This document shows positions 45,077 to 52,366 of a stretch of 64,000 bases of DNA, one piece after another; position 1 is the stretch's first letter, and every line of letters starts with the position of its first letter. Position numbers and translations under genes: made by a program. The notes under the pieces are model-generated. The model ran no database searches, was not told the origin of the DNA, and was given only the letters and a program-made list of their open reading frames with translations. The stretch spans positions 1 to 64,000 of the forward strand of contig JACDNZ010000002.1 in assembly GCA_017656345.1 (NCBI GenBank), in the 5' to 3' direction. Source of the stretch: Thermosipho sp. (in: thermotogales). GTDB lineage: Bacteria > Thermotogota > Thermotogae > Thermotogales > Fervidobacteriaceae.

Positions 45077-46519
45077 ATGTCGATTTTAATTCACAGTATT
45101 TTGTTTTCCAGTGCCACCTTTCTATCAAGAATTCTTGGATTATTAAGAGATGTTTTATTTGCAAAATATTTTGGTGCATCTTATTTGCTTGATGCATACT
45201 TCATTGCTATAATGTTCCCCTTTTTCCTTAGAAAAGTTTTTGGTGAAGGAGCTATGTCTTCTGCGTTCGTGCCACTTTATTCTGAAATAAATGAAAAAGA
45301 AAAAAGGGACAAGTTTCTATCTTCAGTTATAAATGGTTTTTCTCTAATTATTCTTGGGCTGGTTATTTTAATTTACTTTTTTCCAAATATTGTGATAATT
45401 TTATTTGGTTCAGGTTCTCCATCTGTAACAAAAAATGTTGCACAAAAACTCGTTAAAATTACTGCCCCATCAATTTATTTTATCTTTCTCTGGGCTATTT
45501 TCTATTCAATCTATAATACGAAAAGCAAATTCTTCTGGCCAGCACTTACTCCTGCTATCTCGAATATCACTATAATTACTGGTATTTTACTTTCTTATAA
45601 ATTTGGAATTTTAGGACCTTCATATGGCTTTTTACTAGGAACTATTTTAATGTTTTTAAGCCTTTCCAGAATCTTTTTGAAACATAAATACTATTTTACA
45701 CTTGAATATTTCCCATATTTTATAAAATACTTTTTACCCGCTTTTGCTGCAATGACAGTTGCACAATTAAATACTATTGTCGATATGAACGTGGTTTCAT
45801 ACTTTGGAAAGGGCGGTATTTCGTATCTTCAATATGCTTCGAGATTTTATCTCTTACCATACGGTTTATTTGCAGTTTCTGTTTCAACTGTGGTACTTTC
45901 GAAAGTTTCAGCTGATAGAAAAAATTTTGTAAAACACGTAAACGATGCATTAATATCGACAATGCTACTGACTATACCTTCATCATTGGGACTGATTGTT
46001 CTTTCAAAACCTATTATAAGGTTTTTTTATGAACACGGACAATTCACTTCTGATGATACAAAAATTACCTCTCTGGTTTTAATTGGTTACTCAATTGGAC
46101 TTTCATTTTATGCAATGTACTCAACAATTTCAAGAAGCTTCCACGGAATGAAAAATATGAAAATTCCATTAATTGCTACATTTATTGTTTCCGGGACTAA
46201 TGTTATACTAGATTTGATTTTGGGATTTAAGTATGGACCTTTTGGTGTTGCCCTTGCTACGAGCATTTCAGGAATAATTGGATTAATCTTTATATTATCA
46301 ATTGTAAAAACATTTCCAGTAAAAGATTTATTAAAAATTCTTATATCTTCACTCATAATGATTTTAGTAATTCAACTTACAAACTTTTCTAGCAACAAAT
46401 ACTGGTTTCTTGTACAAATTACCATTGGAATTTTTGTATACTTACTATGTATTTTCATTTTCTACAAAAAAAGTATTTGGAGGTTCTTAATTGATAGGAG
46501 ACAAAATAATAATTCTTGA
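45077..46519 (+). CDS. murJ: Lipid II flippase MurJ (MviN)
   Basis: A MOP-superfamily membrane protein of 480 residues with about 14 predicted helices. The conserved N-terminal segment reads FLSRILGLLRDVLFAKYFGASYLLDAYFIAIMFPFFLRKVFGEGAMSSAFVPLYSE, and FFYEHGQFT is also typical. It moves the peptidoglycan precursor lipid II across the inner membrane. AAAGGTGATT precedes the ATG. It opens the plus-strand operon and overlaps birA by 29 bases. Confidence 0.95.
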   Translation: MSILIHSILFSSATFLSRILGLLRDVLFAKYFGASYLLDAYFIAIMFPFFLRKVFGEGAMSSAFVPLYSEINEKEKRDKFLSSVINGFSLIILGLVILIYFFPNIVIILFGSGSPSVTKNVAQKLVKITAPSIYFIFLWAIFYSIYNTKSKFFWPALTPAISNITIITGILLSYKFGILGPSYGFLLGTILMFLSLSRIFLKHKYYFTLEYFPYFIKYFLPAFAAMTVAQLNTIVDMNVVSYFGKGGISYLQYASRFYLLPYGLFAVSVSTVVLSKVSADRKNFVKHVNDALISTMLLTIPSSLGLIVLSKPIIRFFYEHGQFTSDDTKITSLVLIGYSIGLSFYAMYSTISRSFHGMKNMKIPLIATFIVSGTNVILDLILGFKYGPFGVALATSISGIIGLIFILSIVKTFPVKDLLKILISSLIMILVIQLTNFSSNKYWFLVQITIGIFVYLLCIFIFYKKSIWRFLIDRRQNNNS

Positions 46520-47189
46520 AAAAATTGAAAGTACAAATGAATATTTAAAAAAATACTACGACAGATTCACAAATGGAACTGTCGTGGTCGCAATTGAACA
46601 AACAAAAGGAAAAGGTAGAATGGGCAGAACATGGAGCTCTCCAAAAGGAGGACTTTGGTTTTCAATACTTTTAAAACCTAAATCTCCTATATCTCCAAAT
46701 TTTTTCACAAAACTTTCTTCAATTACATTAATAAAAATTCTGAAAAGATATAATATCAATGCTCAAATAAAATGGCCGAATGATATTTACGTGAACGAAA
46801 AAAAGTTATCTGGAATTTTAACAGAAGGAATTTACAAAAATTCTCACTTAGTTGCATTAATTGTTGGTATTGGAATTAATGTTAATAACGAAATTCCAGC
46901 CGAGCTTAAAGAATCAGCAATTTCGTTATCAGAAATTTTAGGGAAAAAAGTGAGTATTAAAAATCTATTAAACATGTTTCTAAAAAGATTTTTCACCTAT
47001 TATTTGAAATATAAGAATGTACCACAAGCATTAACAAGGATTTGGAAAAAACATCTTTCTTTTACAGAGGGAAGTTCCATACAAATTAATAATGAAAATT
47101 ACCTTATTGAAAAAATTGAAGATGATTATATAATTATTTCAAATGAAATTCAAAGAAAAAAAATAACCAGTATACATCAAATTGAATAG
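46491..47189 (+). CDS. birA: Biotin-protein ligase
   Basis: A single-domain ligase of 232 residues that attaches biotin to carboxylase carrier proteins. Motifs are STNEYLK, KGKGRMGRTWSSPKGGLWFSILLKP, KWPNDIYVNEKKLSGILTEG and VGIGINVN. The N-terminal helix-turn-helix of repressor-type BirA is absent, so it should not regulate transcription. The TTG start follows TTGGAGG inside the murJ tail. Biotin is presumably supplied by the BioY transporter encoded 13 kb away. Confidence 0.95.
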   Translation: MIGDKIIILEKIESTNEYLKKYYDRFTNGTVVVAIEQTKGKGRMGRTWSSPKGGLWFSILLKPKSPISPNFFTKLSSITLIKILKRYNINAQIKWPNDIYVNEKKLSGILTEGIYKNSHLVALIVGIGINVNNEIPAELKESAISLSEILGKKVSIKNLLNMFLKRFFTYYLKYKNVPQALTRIWKKHLSFTEGSSIQINNENYLIEKIEDDYIIISNEIQRKKITSIHQIE

Positions 47190-47201
47190 GAGGAAAAACA
47201 A

Positions 47202-48236
47202 ATGGAAATTGAAAAAATCATAGATGAATTGAAAAAAGATATAAGAGAAACTGTAAAAAGTTATGGTAATAAATCTGTTGTTATAGCATTTTCTGGAGGT
47301 TTAGACAGCACAGTAGCAAGTCTATTAACAAGAGATGCTATTGGCGCAGAAAATGTTGAACTGGTAAATGTTGTTTACGGCCCCTTTACTTACAATAGAA
47401 GCATAGAAATTGTTAAAAATGCTGCGAGGAAAATGGGACTAAAATTAACTTTTGTAGAATCTTTGAAACAAAGAGAAATATGGAAATATGGACCTTCTTG
47501 TAACATGTGTACAAAAACAGTTAAAATGAATTCAGTAAAAAATTTTGCCAAAGATCGTCTGGTAATTACTGGATCAAATTCCAGTGATAGCTGGGGAAAA
47601 ACTGGTTTAAAATTATTTAATGGAATCTATGCACCACTAGGTGATTTAAACAAGGATACAATTAAAAAAATTCTAGAATACTATTCATTTAAACTTGAAA
47701 GAATCGGTGAACACGCAGAAAGAGAAGGTTGTAAATTAAAACATCTTTTAAAAATCATGGCAAATATTGAGTATCATGGAAAAGCTGTTTCACTTTCCAA
47801 TGAAGTTTTGCTTGAAAATGTTCCTAAAAACATGGAAATTGCAAACGTGAAAATTGTTGGTCCTCTTTCAAAAAATATAGCTATAATAAATCTTAAACCA
47901 ATGTTGGAAAATGTTGATGAGATTGCTAAAAAAATTGGTGAATTGGGTGTAATAGACGAAGTTATAGTAGCAAAAAAACCACTAATTTTGCATGTTATTG
48001 CTAATCCTTCTATCTTTAGAGTTGAAGAATCAAAATACTGGATTCACTATGGAAAACTTCAACCTGAATTTGCTGTACCAATAAAAATAATCTGGAAAGA
48101 GTCTAAAAATAATAAACTAAGAACAATTCATGTCGTCGGGGTGGAAGAATGGAAAAACTATCAAAAAGAATCGAAGAATTTGAAAATAAAATTGGATACA
48201 AATTTAAATCAAAAAAGCTCTTGCTTACTGCTTTAA
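47202..48236 (+). CDS. PP-loop ATP pyrophosphatase family protein of unknown function
   Basis: A 344-residue protein. The N-terminal half is a PP-loop adenylating domain with SVVIAFSGGLDSTVASLL near residue 27, a CNMC pair (GPSCNMCTKTVKMNS) and TGSNSSDSWGKTG. This pattern is seen in ExsB/LarE/TtcA-like enzymes that activate a carbonyl or handle sulfur. The C-terminal 140 residues are not recognised. The last 29 residues (from about EEWKNYQ) are encoded within rnc in another frame, giving an 88-base overlap, and may be a late extension. A good AGGAGG site precedes the ATG. Possible roles include tRNA thiolation or a cofactor step. Confidence 0.7.
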   Translation: MEIEKIIDELKKDIRETVKSYGNKSVVIAFSGGLDSTVASLLTRDAIGAENVELVNVVYGPFTYNRSIEIVKNAARKMGLKLTFVESLKQREIWKYGPSCNMCTKTVKMNSVKNFAKDRLVITGSNSSDSWGKTGLKLFNGIYAPLGDLNKDTIKKILEYYSFKLERIGEHAEREGCKLKHLLKIMANIEYHGKAVSLSNEVLLENVPKNMEIANVKIVGPLSKNIAIINLKPMLENVDEIAKKIGELGVIDEVIVAKKPLILHVIANPSIFRVEESKYWIHYGKLQPEFAVPIKIIWKESKNNKLRTIHVVGVEEWKNYQKESKNLKIKLDTNLNQKSSCLLL

Positions 48237-48859
48237 CACACACTTCATATACTAATGAAAAAAAGCAAACAAATCAATCAGTTCAGTCATATGAAAGATT
48301 AGAATTTTTAGGTGATGCTGTTGTTGAGGTTCTTGTATGTAGCAGCTTATACGAAAATTATGACAACCTTCCAGAAGGAACAATGGCACAACTAAAAGCA
48401 GCTGTTGCAAGTGAAGATGTGCTTTCCGAACTTGCAAAACAATTAGAAATTGGAAAATTTATCCTTCTCGGTAAGGGTGAAGAAAAAAGTGGGGGGAGAA
48501 ATAAAAATTCAATTTTAGCTGATGTATTTGAAGCAGTAGTTGCAGCTATATATCTTGATTCAGGAAAAAATTTAAATATTTTACAAGAAATCTTTTCACC
48601 ACTATTGAGCAGTTATATTGAACTATTTCTAAGTGGTAAAAAAATTTTTGACTATAAAACAAAATTGCAAGAGCTTACTCAAGAATTTTTTAAAATGTTA
48701 CCAATTTATGAAACAGAAACTATTGGTGATGAATTTCATACAAAGGTTATAGTTAACAATACTGTCTATGGGGAAGGTAGAGGTAAATCTAAAAAAGAAG
48801 CTGAAAAGAAAGCAGCTGAAATTGCTTACAACAGAATTTTAAAGGAGGTTTCAGAATAA
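48149..48859 (+). CDS. rnc: Ribonuclease III
   Basis: A 236-residue double-strand-specific endonuclease that processes rRNA precursors. The catalytic motif is YERLEFLGDAVVEVLV, then GGRNKNSILADVFEAVVAAIYLD, and a C-terminal double-stranded RNA-binding domain (YKTKLQELTQEFFKMLPIYETE to KSKKEAEKKAAEIAYNRIL). The ATG follows GGGGTGGAAG, inside the PP-loop gene. The N-terminal length matches other family members, so the large overlap is unlikely to be an annotation error. Confidence 0.96.
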   Translation: MEKLSKRIEEFENKIGYKFKSKKLLLTALTHTSYTNEKKQTNQSVQSYERLEFLGDAVVEVLVCSSLYENYDNLPEGTMAQLKAAVASEDVLSELAKQLEIGKFILLGKGEEKSGGRNKNSILADVFEAVVAAIYLDSGKNLNILQEIFSPLLSSYIELFLSGKKIFDYKTKLQELTQEFFKMLPIYETETIGDEFHTKVIVNNTVYGEGRGKSKKEAEKKAAEIAYNRILKEVSE

Positions 48860-49110
48860 TGGACGAAAAAAATTTAAACAAATACGAAATCACATGGGAA
48901 AGATATGAAAAAGCTCTTTCAAATGTTCTAAAAAACCTTGCTGATAGAGGAATGGAAGAAATAACCATTGAAGAATTATGGATTGAAACTTCTTTACCTA
49001 AAGATCTCATCCTTGAAACCTTAAAACGAGGGAACGTAAACATTCCAGAAGAAATTAAACTTATAACAGATAAAGAAACAGTAATTTGGGGTACAAAGCA
49101 AAATGATTGA
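48859..49110 (+). CDS. Small conserved-looking protein of unknown function
   Basis: An 83-residue acidic, helical protein with no cysteine and no membrane segment. The middle part (ITIEELWIETSLPKDLILETLKRGNVNIPEEI) could be a small winged-helix-like unit, but I do not recognise a family. AAAGGAGG lies inside the end of rnc, and the ATG overlaps the rnc stop by one base, so it is very likely translated. The stop overlaps the AEC transporter start by eight bases. Confidence 0.6.
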   Translation: MDEKNLNKYEITWERYEKALSNVLKNLADRGMEEITIEELWIETSLPKDLILETLKRGNVNIPEEIKLITDKETVIWGTKQND

Positions 49111-49984
49111 TGTATTTTTAAATATTTTACCACCATTCATATTGATATTTGTGGGATTTATCCTTGGTAAATTATTTCCATATGATTTAAAGATAGTCTC
49201 AAAAATAGCTTTGTGGCTTATGGCCACAGTAATTGCTTTCACTTTTATTAATGATTATCCACCTGCTATTTCAAATTTAAAAGATTATGGCTTAGGAATT
49301 CTCATAATATTTTTTATTTCATTAATTATCTCCAGGTTCTTCACCAAAAACAAAGATGTTCTGTTAGTTTCAGGAGCTTATGTAAATTCTGGATATTTAG
49401 GTTATCCAATACTATTTTCGCTGTGGGGAGAAAAAGCAATGTCATATGGAGTAATCTATGCCGCAATGAATACTATAATAGCCACAACTTTATTACCGAT
49501 CTTCATTGGTGAAAAAATTTCTTTAAAAAATATTTTAAAATTACCCTACATTTATACGATAGTTTCCGCATATATATTAGGCATTTATGGGATTAGTTAC
49601 AAGATGTTACCAAGCCCCATTTTAGAACCCATTTTAATGATCAAAAATTCCGCAATTCCATTCTTGCTTTTATTTGTTGGCCTATCTCTTTCAAAAATTC
49701 AACTGAAAAAAACCTCAATAAAATCAATGATTTTCAGTACAATATTAAGATTATTAATTATCCCCATATTCTCTTTATTATTTGTAAATATGTACAAATT
49801 AGATCCTGAACTTTCAAAAGTCTTTGTTTTGGAAAGTGCTATGCCTGTTGCGATTAACAGTGTATTATTAATTGATGCATTAAATGGAGACACTTCTTTA
49901 ACGAGTTTAAGTGTTTTTACCACAACTTCTCTTTCAATCTTTACTATTCCATTTTGGGCATTTTTACTTGAATCAATTTTTTAA
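49103..49984 (+). CDS. AEC-family (auxin efflux carrier-like) transporter
   Basis: A membrane protein of 293 residues with about ten helices in two inverted halves. Features are ILPPFILIFVGFILGKLFP at the N terminus, SGAYVNSGYLGYPILFSLWGEKAMSYGVIYA (the NxG-type turn of helix 4) and ESAMPVAINSVLLIDALNGD near the C terminus. Relatives move small organic acids or amino acids; the substrate is not predictable. Last gene of the murJ operon. Confidence 0.85.
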   Translation: MIDVFLNILPPFILIFVGFILGKLFPYDLKIVSKIALWLMATVIAFTFINDYPPAISNLKDYGLGILIIFFISLIISRFFTKNKDVLLVSGAYVNSGYLGYPILFSLWGEKAMSYGVIYAAMNTIIATTLLPIFIGEKISLKNILKLPYIYTIVSAYILGIYGISYKMLPSPILEPILMIKNSAIPFLLLFVGLSLSKIQLKKTSIKSMIFSTILRLLIIPIFSLLFVNMYKLDPELSKVFVLESAMPVAINSVLLIDALNGDTSLTSLSVFTTTSLSIFTIPFWAFLLESIF

Positions 49985-50063
49985 TTTGTGTAAAAAATTC
50001 ACAATAACTAACTCTAATGTTAAATAAATAAGAATAAACATTTTATTTATAAAAGTTTAATAT

Positions 50064-50091
50064 TTCACTTTTTAACACTTTGTGATATAAT
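50064..50091 (+). promoter_or_regulatory. Promoter of the hydrogenase gene
   Basis: TTCACT, 16 bases, TATAAT, with an extended TGA before the -10. The 14-base element CTTTGTGATATAAT is identical to that of the sugar ABC operon promoter. It lies about 110 bases before the start codon. Confidence 0.6.
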
Positions 50092-50097
50092 TAATTT

Positions 50098-50199
50098 GGA
50101 GAATATCTAAGCAAACTTACGATTCAAGAAGTGTTGGTTTTTTGCTACCCTTACATGTGAAAAAAATCATTAATTATATAGATTTTGAGGAGGGATATG
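50098..50199 (+). promoter_or_regulatory. 5' leader of the hydrogenase gene with a possible hairpin
   Basis: A leader of about 100 bases. AGCAAA (50110-50115) can pair with TTTGCT (50141-50146), with a nested ACTT/AAGT. No T tract follows, so it is not a terminator. The remainder holds the GAGGAGGG ribosome-binding site. A regulatory role is only inferred. Confidence 0.35.
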
Positions 50200-51954
50200 A
50201 TGGTAAAAATCTTTATAAACGACAAAGAATATGAGGTTCCAGAAAACATTACGGTACTTGAGGCAGCACAAAAAGCAGGATTAAACATTCCAACACTTTG
50301 TCATCATCCTGAACTCGAACCAATTGGAGCTTGTAGAGTTTGTGTTGTTGAAATTGAAGGTGCTAGAACACTCCAACCAGCTTGTACAACAAAAGTTTTT
50401 GATGGAATGAAAATCAGAACAAACTCTGAAAGAGTAGAGCAAGCAATAAGGTTCAATCTTTCCCTTATAATGGCTAATCACCCAAATGATTGTATGTATT
50501 GTGAAGCTGATCAAAGATGTGAATTGAAAAAACTTGTTCACATTTATGATGTAAAACCACTTTTTCCACCTTCAGATCTTTCAGATGTTTTTGATGACAG
50601 CAGTCCTTCAATTCAAAGAGATCTTTCCAGATGTATTAAATGTCAAAGATGCGTAAGAGTTTGTAGTGAAATTCAAGGAATGAACATATACTCAATGATC
50701 GAAAGAGGATATAAAACTATCCCACAAACTGCATTTGATGTACCAGTCTATGAAACAAATTGTATTTCATGTGGTCAATGTGCTAACCTATGTCCAGTAG
50801 GTGCAATATACGAAGTTCCTGATTGGAAAAAGGTTCTAAAACTTCTTGATAAAAAAGAAAAAATACTTGTTGCTCAAACAGCACCTGCAGTAAGAGTAGC
50901 ACTTGGTGAAGAATTTGGAATGGAACCTGGATCAGTTAGCACTGGAAAAATGGTAGCAGCTTTAAGAAAATTAGGATTTGATTATGTATTTGATACCAAC
51001 TTTGCAGCTGACTTAACCATAATGGAAGAAGGTACTGAATTAATTCAAAGAATCAAAGAAGGCGGACCATTCCCAATGTTCACAAGTTGTTGCCCAGGAT
51101 GGATTAATTTAATGGAAAAAGAATACCCAGAATTTATCAAAAATGTTTCCAGTGCAAAATCCCCACAACAGATGATGAGTTCAGTTGTCAAAACTTACTT
51201 TGCTAAAAAAATTGGGGTTGACCCTGAAGATATAATTATCGTTTCTATCATGCCATGTACTGCAAAGAAAGATGAAATTACAAGACCGCAACAAAAAATA
51301 AAATTAGAAGACGGAAGAGAAATAAGGACAACAGATTATGTTATCACAACAAGAGAACTTGCAAAACTAATTAAATTTAAAGAAATAAACTTCTCAGGAC
51401 TTGCAGATGAAAATTATGACAGTCCTCTTGGAACTTCCACAGGTGCAGCTGTAATTTTCGGTGTAACTGGCGGTGTTATGGAAGCAGCATTGAGAACTGC
51501 ATACGAAATCATTACCGAGGAAAAACTTCCAAAACTTGAATTCACTGCTGTAAGAGGTCTGGAAGGAATAAGAGAAGCTGAAATTGACATAAAGGGCCAA
51601 AAATTTAAAGTAGCAATCGCACACGGAACAGCAAGCGTAAGAAAACTTCTTGACGACATTAGAGATGGCAAAAGATATTATGACTTCATTGAAATAATGG
51701 CATGTCTTGGTGGATGTATTGGTGGTGGAGGACAACCTAAGAGTCTTGATCCAGATATACTCAAAAAGAGAGCAAATGCAATCTACTCCATCGATGAAAG
51801 AAGTACACTTAGAAGATCTCACGAAAACCCCGATGTTCAAAAACTTTATGCAGAATTTCTTGAACATCCAAACAGTCATCTTGCTCACGAGCTATTACAT
51901 ACATATTACACTGACAGATCAAAGAACAAAAATAGTGTTTTAAGCAATCAATAA
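50200..51954 (+). CDS. hydA: [FeFe] hydrogenase, monomeric clostridial-like type
   Basis: A 584-residue protein with N-terminal [2Fe-2S] domain (CRVCVVE), His-Cys3 cluster region (HPNDCMYCEADQRCEL) and two [4Fe-4S] ferredoxin clusters (CIKCQRCVRVC, CISCGQCANLCPVGA). The H-cluster domain has all three signatures: FTSCCPGW, MPCTAKKDE and MACLGGCIGGGGQP. The small-subunit region is fused at the C terminus. The size and domain order match CpI rather than the longer HydA of trimeric bifurcating enzymes, and no hydB or hydC follows. It should evolve H2 from reduced ferredoxin. The ATG at 50200 fits GAGGAGGG better than the track start at 50185. Confidence 0.95.
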   Translation: MVKIFINDKEYEVPENITVLEAAQKAGLNIPTLCHHPELEPIGACRVCVVEIEGARTLQPACTTKVFDGMKIRTNSERVEQAIRFNLSLIMANHPNDCMYCEADQRCELKKLVHIYDVKPLFPPSDLSDVFDDSSPSIQRDLSRCIKCQRCVRVCSEIQGMNIYSMIERGYKTIPQTAFDVPVYETNCISCGQCANLCPVGAIYEVPDWKKVLKLLDKKEKILVAQTAPAVRVALGEEFGMEPGSVSTGKMVAALRKLGFDYVFDTNFAADLTIMEEGTELIQRIKEGGPFPMFTSCCPGWINLMEKEYPEFIKNVSSAKSPQQMMSSVVKTYFAKKIGVDPEDIIIVSIMPCTAKKDEITRPQQKIKLEDGREIRTTDYVITTRELAKLIKFKEINFSGLADENYDSPLGTSTGAAVIFGVTGGVMEAALRTAYEIITEEKLPKLEFTAVRGLEGIREAEIDIKGQKFKVAIAHGTASVRKLLDDIRDGKRYYDFIEIMACLGGCIGGGGQPKSLDPDILKKRANAIYSIDERSTLRRSHENPDVQKLYAEFLEHPNSHLAHELLHTYYTDRSKNKNSVLSNQ

Positions 51955-51990
51955 AGAGCAACTCCAAAAAAATTAAATATGATTTTCCTT

Positions 51991-52102
51991 TCTGAGGTGA
52001 AGGGAATATCCTGACACCAAGGAAAGGGGGCAAAACAGATATAAATTTTAAATGTACTCTTGTATTATTTTCCCCCTTCCTTGGTGTAAAAAAGGAAGGG
52101 GG
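51991..52102 (+). promoter_or_regulatory. Candidate RNA switch in the leader of the hydrogenase maturation operon
   Basis: Two mutually exclusive structures share CCCCCTTCC at 52072-52080. In form A, bases 52014-52030 pair with 52072-52087 (11 bp, one bulged A, then 5 bp) around a 41-base loop, leaving the Shine-Dalgarno free. In form B, CCCCCTTCC pairs with GGAAGGGGG at 52094-52102, which is the Shine-Dalgarno of the downstream gene. A third small hairpin (GGTG at 51996-51999 with CACC at 52015-52018, and AGG with CCT inside it) competes with the foot of form A. No T tract follows either stem, so control would be at translation or mRNA stability. I do not recognise a known riboswitch class. 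Confidence 0.6.
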
Positions 52103-52109
52103 ATTTTAT

Positions 52110-52352
52110 ATGGAGAGGTATTACACAATTGACATAATAATTAATAACAGAAATGATGCATATGATAAAGTTAATAGTTTACTTCACCAATACGCAAAAT
52201 ATATAAAACTTAGAGTTGGATATCCTATGGATAAGGAAAATATGGCTGTAATATTTATAATCTTTAAAGCAACCAATGATTTGTTGGGCAGCTTTACAGG
52301 AAAACTTGGACAAATTAAAAGTGTAAAGGTAAAAAGTATACCTATAACATAA
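52110..52352 (+). CDS. TM1266-family putative hydrogenase-system regulator
   Basis: An 80-residue ACT-like protein (RYYTIDIIINNRNDAYDKVNSLLHQY, then LRVGYP and MAVIFIIFKATNDLLGSFTGKLGQIKSVKVKS). Members of this family sit beside hydE/hydG in anaerobes and are annotated as putative regulators of the [FeFe] hydrogenase system; their ligand is unknown. The Shine-Dalgarno GGAAGGGGG is one arm of the leader structure described above. It is followed by hydG after 14 bases. Confidence 0.85.
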   Translation: MERYYTIDIIINNRNDAYDKVNSLLHQYAKYIKLRVGYPMDKENMAVIFIIFKATNDLLGSFTGKLGQIKSVKVKSIPIT

Positions 52353-52366
52353 AAGGGAGTGAAAAC

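Noticed and set aside
51991-52102. Known riboswitch classes (FMN, TPP, SAM, c-di-GMP, Moco, glycine, lysine, preQ1) for the hydrogenase-maturation leader
   Set aside because: None of the conserved core sequences I know for these classes is present; the element is therefore reported as unclassified.
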